Positions 21,505 through 26,758 of a stretch of DNA of 26,758 bases are shown piece after piece. Below the pieces are notes generated by a model. That model was not told where the DNA came from. It did no database searches and saw nothing but the letters and a program-made list of their open reading frames with translations. The first letter of the stretch is position 1. Each line of letters opens with the position of its first letter. The stretch comes from an uncultured Collinsella sp. (lineage in GTDB: Bacteria > Actinomycetota > Coriobacteriia > Coriobacteriales > Coriobacteriaceae). The translations under genes were made by a program, and so were the position numbers. The stretch is taken from assembly GCA_902478365.1 (NCBI GenBank), contig CABSKX010000031.1, positions 1 through 26,758 on the forward strand, given 5' to 3'.

Positions 21505-22805
21505 TAGGCCAGATAATCTTGAATAAGGTCGCAGATGGCTCGGGCGTCGTTGATGTTAATGGCTCGGGTTGCAAAGCCGGCGTCGAAGGCCTGACGCGCC
21601 AGGGCTTCATTGCAGGCAAGGGCCAGCGTGTGACCGTCGACCAGGTCGAGCGAGCTCTTGCCGCGCAGACGGTCGACACCGGAGCGCGCGACTACGATGT
21701 TGTCGAAGCCCTCGGTCTTGTAGCCCTCGATGATTACCACGTCGACATCGTTGTAGCGCGACAGCAGCTCGCGCGCGGGCATCTCGTCCTCCTCGCGCGT
21801 GTCAGCGTACTCCGCCCAACGCGTGGCGCAGATGAGTCCCACGTGCTTGGATCCGGCCTGGTGATGGCGCCAGGTGTCCTTAGCGGGCACATCAATATCA
21901 AAGCCGTGATGCCCATGATGCTTGAGTGAGCCCACGCGCAGGCCGCGGCGGGTGAGCTCGGCGATAACCTTCTCGACGAGCGTGGTCTTGCCCGAGTTTT
22001 GGTAGCCGATAAACGCGATCGCGGGGACGGATGGTGTCGGAGCTACGGGCGCGGGGGCAGCAACAGGCCCGTTCGCGGGCGCGGCGCCGTCGGCAGCGGC
22101 GGCTTCGGCAGCAGCAACCTGGCGCTCTGCACGATCCCACACGCCCGATCGGCCGCCCTCCTTGTGCAGCAGGCGCACGTCGACAATCTCCATACCGCGA
22201 TCGACGGCCTTGCACATGTCATAGATCGTTAGACACGCAGCACTCGCTCCAGTCAGGGCCTCCATCTCAATACCCGTCTTGCCCGTCACGCCGGCCGTAA
22301 CCAGTATGTGAAAGCCAACCTGCCCGTCCGCGCGCGCCGGCGCCCAGCCCTCGGGCACGCCCTCGACAGGCGTCCCTACCGAAGCGATCGGCTCGATATC
22401 GCACTTACTCTTGGTAATGAGCAGCGGATGGCACATGGGGATGATGTCGCTCGTGCGCTTGATGGCCATAATGCCCGCCACGCGTGCGCAGGCAAGCACG
22501 TCGCCCTTCTTGGCGCGGTCCTGCAGCACCATGGCCTGCGTCTCGGGATGCATGAGGATAGTGCCCTCGGCGATAGCAATGCGATGGGTCTCGGCCTTGT
22601 CGGACACGTCGACCATGCGCACCTCGCCCTTGGCGTCCACGTGCGTCAGCTCGTCGCGACGGGCGTCGCGGGCGGGCTCGGTAGCAGCACTGGCAGACGG
22701 CTGCGCACCTGTAACGACATCGCTGGCCGCAGCCGTGACTTTGTGGGCAGACATCGCGGCCCTGCGAGCGGCCTTGGTGGCATCGGCGTACCTGCTCTTG
22801 GCCAT
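21504..22805 (-). CDS. MoaC-MobB fusion (molybdenum cofactor synthesis), 433 aa
   Basis: Two molybdenum-cofactor proteins in one chain. Residues 53-223 are MoaC, cyclic pyranopterin monophosphate synthase, with MCHPLLI (124-130) and GKTGIEMEALTGAS (175-188). A 35-residue Ala/Pro linker (about 224-260) leads to MobB (262-433), the GTP-binding protein that helps attach guanine dinucleotide to molybdopterin; its Walker A is GYQNSGKT (267-274). The first 50 residues are an extra basic and Ala-rich tail. ATG 22805 lies 4 bp after moaA and has GGAGG inside the moaA end, so the two are coupled. MoaC acts just after MoaA, which explains the pairing; MobB acts much later. Confidence 0.93.
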   Translation of the reverse strand: MAKSRYADATKAARRAAMSAHKVTAAASDVVTGAQPSASAATEPARDARRDELTHVDAKGEVRMVDVSDKAETHRIAIAEGTILMHPETQAMVLQDRAKKGDVLACARVAGIMAIKRTSDIIPMCHPLLITKSKCDIEPIASVGTPVEGVPEGWAPARADGQVGFHILVTAGVTGKTGIEMEALTGASAACLTIYDMCKAVDRGMEIVDVRLLHKEGGRSGVWDRAERQVAAAEAAAADGAAPANGPVAAPAPVAPTPSVPAIAFIGYQNSGKTTLVEKVIAELTRRGLRVGSLKHHGHHGFDIDVPAKDTWRHHQAGSKHVGLICATRWAEYADTREEDEMPARELLSRYNDVDVVIIEGYKTEGFDNIVVARSGVDRLRGKSSLDLVDGHTLALACNEALARQAFDAGFATRAININDARAICDLIQDYLA

Positions 22806-22809
22806 ATGA

Positions 22810-23865
22810 TCATCCTCCGATTTGGGACATAAATCGTTGCGTGCCCTCAATTATCGCGTGTTCCTGCGGTTTGTGGGCCACGGCATCGCGCCAAATCGAA
22901 AGCACCTGCATATCATCACCACGGCGCAGCGCCTCGCGCACCGAATACTCGGCATCGCTGAACAGGCACGGACGCACGTTACCGTCGGCCGTCAGGCGCA
23001 GACGGTTGCAGCTCGCGCAAAAATGATTGGACATGGCGCTGATAAAGCCGACCGTTCCCGCCGCGCCCGGAAAGCGCCAATAGCGCGCGGGGCCCGCGCC
23101 GGCAGGAGCGTCGTTGATGTCGAGCGGTTCAAGCTCGCCCAGCCCCGTCGCGGCGACCCCGGCATTGATGCGCGCCCGCAGCTCGTCACTCGGCACGGTA
23201 TCACTCGCGTCCCACAGCTCGGGATTGAGCGCGGGCGCGTGAGGGTCTACGGAACAATGCGAGCTCGTGTGTTCGTCGCCGATGGGCATGTATTCGATAA
23301 AGCGCAGGTGGATGGGGCGGTCAAGCGTAAGCCGCGCGAGGGCTGCCACATCCTGGTTGAGCCGGCGCACAACAACGCAGTTGACCTTAACGGGCTCAAA
23401 GCCCCAAGCCAGCGCCGCGTCGATGCCAGCCATGGTCTGTTCGAGCCGGCCCAGACGCGTGATCTTTCCAAACAGCGTAGGGTCGAGCGTGTCGAGCGAG
23501 ATGTTGACGCGGTTAAGACCGGCGTCTTTGAGCTGCGGCGCCAGCTTGGGCAGCAGGGCGCCATTGGTGGTGAGCGAAATGTCCTCGATCTGCGGAATCG
23601 CGCGGATGTCGCGAATGAGCGGGATGATGCGCCGGCTGACCAGCGGCTCGCCACCCGTCAGGCGCACGTGGCGAATGCCCTCTCCCGCCACCAGGCGCAC
23701 AAAGCGGGCGATTTCCTCGGCACTGAGCAGCTCGTCGTGCGCACGGGGCGCCACGCCATCGGCCGGCATGCAATAGATGCAGCGGAAATTGCACTTGTCG
23801 GTAACGGCAATGCGCAGGTAGTTGATATCGCGGCCAAAACCGTCATGTTGCACGTACCCGTTCAC
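22810..23865 (-). CDS. moaA: GTP 3',8-cyclase MoaA (radical SAM)
   Basis: MoaA rearranges GTP to 3',8-cyclo-GTP, the first step of molybdenum cofactor synthesis. The radical-SAM cluster is C25, C29, C32 (CNFRCIYC). The second cluster, which holds GTP, is C283, C286 and C300. TGGEPL follows at about residue 70 and the protein ends in the essential Gly-Gly (QIGG). Length 351 aa is normal. The start is GTG 23865 with GGGGAGGG upstream. The gene heads a two-gene unit with the moaC-mobB fusion. Other cofactor genes (moaE, moaD, moeA) are not in the window. Confidence 0.96.
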   Translation of the reverse strand: MNGYVQHDGFGRDINYLRIAVTDKCNFRCIYCMPADGVAPRAHDELLSAEEIARFVRLVAGEGIRHVRLTGGEPLVSRRIIPLIRDIRAIPQIEDISLTTNGALLPKLAPQLKDAGLNRVNISLDTLDPTLFGKITRLGRLEQTMAGIDAALAWGFEPVKVNCVVVRRLNQDVAALARLTLDRPIHLRFIEYMPIGDEHTSSHCSVDPHAPALNPELWDASDTVPSDELRARINAGVAATGLGELEPLDINDAPAGAGPARYWRFPGAAGTVGFISAMSNHFCASCNRLRLTADGNVRPCLFSDAEYSVREALRRGDDMQVLSIWRDAVAHKPQEHAIIEGTQRFMSQIGG

Positions 23866-23905
23866 GCAGCCCTCCCCTCACGCGGCGTTTTATTCTTCGG
23901 AAAAC

Positions 23906-23911
23906 ATAATA
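23906..23911 (-). promoter_or_regulatory. Likely -10 element of moaA
   Basis: TATTAT on the minus strand lies 40 bp upstream of the GTG start; the -35 is poor. The short leader leaves no room for a molybdenum-cofactor riboswitch. Confidence 0.45.
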
Positions 23912-23997
23912 CCCCACGAGAGAATCATGCCGACACCCGTACGACAGGACAGGTCGCTTCGAGCAAAACGGACTTCCCGAGCCCATCCTCAGCACGC

Positions 23998-24062
23998 AAA
24001 CCATCACAACATTCGATGCTTTTCCCGTTTTTGGCAAAAAACGTCGAATGTTGTGATGGTTT
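23998..24062. repeat. 65-bp hairpin repeat, family A, copy 3
   Basis: Same 19-bp arms as the other copies; the loop contains TTTTTGGCAAAAAACG and belongs to a second loop type shared with copy 4. It lies 38 bp after the stop of the gene at 24101. Confidence 0.92.
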
Positions 24063-24100
24063 GCCTGCCCACGGCACCCCGTAGAAGGACCGGAACGTCC

Positions 24101-25138
24101 CTAAAGGCCGCCGTCCCAGTGCCGAATCACGAATTCTCGTAGGTCGTTCTGACGTTTCTGGAACGCTTCGCTTCGGTCGCACTTAAGGCCCATAGCGAGC
24201 GCGATGGCATTCATCGCCCGATGCAATTGCAGTTGATGGGCAAACTGAGTCCCGGTGAGGACGATCATCCTAAAGCCCAGCGCGCTCAGCACGGTCATAC
24301 GCTCCGCATCCGACGCGCTGCGCTGTTTATCAAAATGGTCCGAGCCGTTGTATTCAATCCCCGTACCGTTTGCAGGCGCAAATACGTCGATCTCGAAATA
24401 CCCGGCCTTAGCGAGATATTTGAACTCGTTGGGAACATCGACCCGATGGTTGAGCTCAACCTTGGCGTATCCCAGACCGCCCTGGGAACGTTTTGCTACG
24501 ACCATGATTGCGGTGGCCGTCTCCATGGGCGACCGCGCGTCATCGTGCACGCGCCTGAGCACGGCGGCCGCGCGTATGGCCCCCTGACGAGATCGGTTCT
24601 CATTGCAATAGGCAATCAAGTCGGCAACGGTATACCTCTGCCCCATCTCGGTATAATCGCCTGTCGACAGATGATTCAAATGGTATCGGGCACAGATTTC
24701 GTAGCCATATTCCAGCTGCTCGGGCTCGCTCATCCACGAACCCGCTTGGACAAAGCACATGGCCTCATCAACCACCAGAAGGCCCTCTGCCACCTCGATA
24801 AGATGGCCTGGAGGTACCGGCGCCCCAAACACATGGCACCTAAATCCAGCCGGCGTCGAGCGCTCAAAATCGAAGTTGACGAGCGTATCGATATGATCGA
24901 GCTCTTCTCGTGGAATACCAAGCGAGACCAGATAGTCGGCAACGATCCCAACTGCCATTGAAGCCCTCAGCCCCTTGGCATCGAGTCCCAATTTGGGCAG
25001 GCTCGCGGTCGGCTCCGCCTCGCTAGCAAGCGAGTCCTCATCGTATAGGCTGCTTGCTCGCGAGAGCGGCTCGGACGGGCGCGCCACGTTGTGGTACAGC
25101 CAGGCAGTCTTATGGGACAGGACGATCGGCAGGTCCAT
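24101..25138 (-). CDS. Predicted nuclease with C-terminal DUF559/Vsr-like domain (345 aa)
   Basis: The C-terminal part looks like the DUF559 branch of the PD-(D/E)XK/Vsr nuclease fold. SPMETA (Glu207), FEIDVFAP (Asp251), GIEYNGSDHFD (Glu262, His268) and SDAERMTVLSALGFRMIVLT follow the family's order of acidic residues, then the ...R...L...G(W/F)R(V/M) strand. The N-terminal 200 residues contain LSHKTAWLYH near the start, similar to AbiEi-like or helix-turn-helix-linked proteins of this type in Coriobacteria, but I cannot name the domain. ATG 25138 has GGAGG four bases upstream. It stands alone, downstream of an unassigned promoter. It might be a defence or mobile-element protein; whether it cuts DNA is not shown. 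Confidence 0.65.
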   Translation of the reverse strand: MDLPIVLSHKTAWLYHNVARPSEPLSRASSLYDEDSLASEAEPTASLPKLGLDAKGLRASMAVGIVADYLVSLGIPREELDHIDTLVNFDFERSTPAGFRCHVFGAPVPPGHLIEVAEGLLVVDEAMCFVQAGSWMSEPEQLEYGYEICARYHLNHLSTGDYTEMGQRYTVADLIAYCNENRSRQGAIRAAAVLRRVHDDARSPMETATAIMVVAKRSQGGLGYAKVELNHRVDVPNEFKYLAKAGYFEIDVFAPANGTGIEYNGSDHFDKQRSASDAERMTVLSALGFRMIVLTGTQFAHQLQLHRAMNAIALAMGLKCDRSEAFQKRQNDLREFVIRHWDGGL

Positions 25139-25239
25139 GAGCCCTCCAATGGAGTCGGATAACCAACCTTATTCCCCTGCCCACTGATCTGCACACCTTC
25201 GTGCGAAAGAAAGCAATTCCACCCGGCCGAGTGGCAGAA

Positions 25240-25304
25240 AAACCATCACAACATTCGATGCTTTTCCTGATTTTGGCAAAAAACGTTGAATGTTGTGATG
25301 GTTT
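25240..25304. repeat. 65-bp hairpin repeat, family A, copy 4
   Basis: Same arms as the other copies with one base changed in the right arm (TTGAATG for TCGAATG); the loop matches copy 3. It lies between the divergent nuclease and MATE genes. Confidence 0.92.
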
Positions 25305-25383
25305 GAGGCGAGGTGAGGGGCGCAGAGGGCCAAAGTATCGTGCTCGGAGCGTGACTTTTTTCGCCCCACTGCCAACACAAACC

Positions 25384-25414
25384 TTGACTCTACAATCGTT
25401 GTAGGGTTTTCACT
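25384..25414 (+). promoter_or_regulatory. MerR-type promoter of the MATE gene
   Basis: TTGACT (25384-25389) is followed after an overlong 19-bp spacer by TTCACT (25409-25414). Between them lies the dyad ACTCTACAA-TCG-TTGTAGGGT (25387-25407), with one G-T. Long spacers with a central dyad are the hallmark of MerR-family activated promoters. No merR gene is in the window. Confidence 0.6.
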
Positions 25415-25454
25415 ACACTGGTAGCTAAACGAACCAAGCCAGAAAGCCCCGCCC

Positions 25455-26758
25455 ATGGAACACGACCTCACACGCGGCAATGTCCTCAAGACCATCGCGG
25501 TCTTTGCCCTGCCCTATATGCTCTCGTACTTTTTGCAGATGCTCTACGGCATGGCCGACCTGTACATGATGGGGCAGTTTAGCGGTGCCGCCGGCATCAC
25601 CGCCGTGGGCAATGGCGCACAGACGCTCTATATCATTACCGTGACGCTCGTGGGCCTGGCCATGGGAACGACGGTCATCGTCGGCCACGCCGTGGGCTCG
25701 CGTCGCTTCGATCGCGCCGAGACCGCCATCGGCAACACCATCACGCTCTTTATGGGTATCTCGGTGGTGCTGGCCGTCATCTTATTTGCACTATGCCCGC
25801 AGGTTGTAGCGCTCATTGGCACGCCTGCCGAGGCGGTCGAAGGCACCGCCGCCTACCTGCGTATCTGCTTTGTCGGCATTCCGTTTATCGCCGCATACAA
25901 CATCCTCTCGGCCATCTTTCGCGGGCTGGGCGATTCGCGCTCGCCCATGTACGTGATCGGCGTGGCATGCATCATCAACATCGCGCTCGACTTTCTGTTT
26001 ATCGGCCACATGGGGCTCGGTCCCGTGGGCGCGGCGCTCGGCACGGTAACCGCCCAGACGGCAAGCGTTGCCCTCGCGCTCGTGTGGCTCAAGAGCCGCC
26101 GCACGAACATCCACGTTAAGCGCAGCGACCTGCGCCCCCAGCCCGAGGTTCTCGGCAGCATTTTTAAGATCGGCGTGCCTGTGGCTGTGCAGGACGGCTG
26201 CATCCAGGTGGCGTTTATGTTTATCACCGTCATCGCCAACCACCGAGGACTCGTCGACGCCGCCGCCGTAGGCCTGGTCGAGAAGATGATCAGCTTTTTG
26301 TTCATTGTGCCGAGCTCCATGGGTGCCACCGTCAGCGCGCTCACGGCGCAAAACGCCGGCGCGGGCAAGGGCGACCGCGCACGTCAGGTGCTCAAAGACG
26401 CCATGACCATCTCGGTAGTGTATGGCTGCCTGATCACGGTGCTGATGTGGCTGGTGGCGCCGGCGTTTATCGGCTTTTTTGCCAAGGACCCCGCAGTGGT
26501 CGCCGCCGGCACCGGTTATATGCACAGCTACATTTTCGACGCAATCTTTGCCGGCATCCACATTTGCTTTAGCGGCTTTTTCGCTGCGTATGGCAAGAGC
26601 TACATCGGCTTTGCGCACAACGTGCTGGCCGTTGCGCTCATTCGCGTGCCCGGCGCCTGGCTGCTGTCGAACGCTTATTCCGATACGTTGTTTCCCATGG
26701 GCATCGCTTCGCCGTGCGGATCAATTCTATCGGCGGTTATTTGCGTGATGGCATTTAC
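25455..26758 (+). CDS. MATE family efflux transporter (cut by window edge)
   Basis: A multidrug and toxic compound extrusion antiporter in the cell membrane, which expels cationic drugs or metabolites using a Na+ or H+ gradient. The 434 residues present begin MEHDLTRGNVLKTIAVFALPYMLSYFLQMLYG and show about 10 of the 12 helices, with family features such as GMADLYMMGQF near 32-42 and ILSAIFRGLGDSRSPM near 149. The missing tail is short. ATG 25455 has only a weak GAAAG site. The preceding MerR-type promoter suggests that the gene is switched on by its own substrate. Confidence 0.92.
   Translation, partial: MEHDLTRGNVLKTIAVFALPYMLSYFLQMLYGMADLYMMGQFSGAAGITAVGNGAQTLYIITVTLVGLAMGTTVIVGHAVGSRRFDRAETAIGNTITLFMGISVVLAVILFALCPQVVALIGTPAEAVEGTAAYLRICFVGIPFIAAYNILSAIFRGLGDSRSPMYVIGVACIINIALDFLFIGHMGLGPVGAALGTVTAQTASVALALVWLKSRRTNIHVKRSDLRPQPEVLGSIFKIGVPVAVQDGCIQVAFMFITVIANHRGLVDAAAVGLVEKMISFLFIVPSSMGATVSALTAQNAGAGKGDRARQVLKDAMTISVVYGCLITVLMWLVAPAFIGFFAKDPAVVAAGTGYMHSYIFDAIFAGIHICFSGFFAAYGKSYIGFAHNVLAVALIRVPGAWLLSNAYSDTLFPMGIASPCGSILSAVICVMAF

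Noticed and set aside
23866..23997. Molybdenum-cofactor riboswitch before moaA
   Set aside because: The leader from the likely -10 is only about 35 nt and shows none of the needed structure.

Overview
The window looks like a stretch of a high-GC Gram-positive gut actinobacterium, most likely Collinsella or a close relative in Coriobacteriia. This rests on the GC-rich coding sequence, the LPXTG sortase pilus locus, the gatCAB order, and small palindromic repeats between genes. The genus is inferred from style and gene content, not from a database search. Almost everything is on the minus strand; the exceptions are a small unknown gene at 1507 and a MATE transporter cut by the right edge.

Layout. 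1-216 is the start of a patatin-like phospholipase. 217-903 has no gene; it holds a 62-bp tandem array that folds into hairpins, and a duplicated 47-bp element carrying a tmRNA T-arm-like core. 904-1267 is tmRNA (ssrA) with its own terminator. A RHH/PIN toxin-antitoxin pair with a clear promoter and operator follows (2000-2934). Next is a P1B-type metal ATPase with a small DUF6110-like membrane protein under one promoter (3004-5459). A 570-bp gap contains a 169-bp inverted-repeat element, two intrinsic terminators and a long inverted repeat. gatC-gatA-gatB (Asp/Glu-tRNA amidotransferase) occupies 6035-9536; gatA carries an in-frame TAG between its two catalytic serines.

9840-18400 is a sortase-pilus locus. 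In transcription order it encodes a 1126-aa beta-helix tip adhesin, a smaller pilin with a divergent sorting signal, a major pilin with LPLTG, a 50-aa membrane peptide and a class C sortase. The adhesin gene has a nine-G tract just after the signal-peptide region, which suggests phase variation. The upstream promoter region is visibly AT-rich.

18906-26758 holds a Cof-type HAD phosphatase, an MFS transporter with a palindromic operator, moaA with a moaC-mobB fusion (molybdenum cofactor synthesis), a DUF559-like predicted nuclease, and a MATE exporter with a MerR-type promoter. Two families of small hairpins (65 bp and about 35 bp, four copies each) are scattered between genes from 9.7 kb onward.

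The points most worth a second look are the poly-G tract in the adhesin, the amber codon in gatA, the covarying tandem hairpins beside ssrA, and the two dispersed hairpin families.
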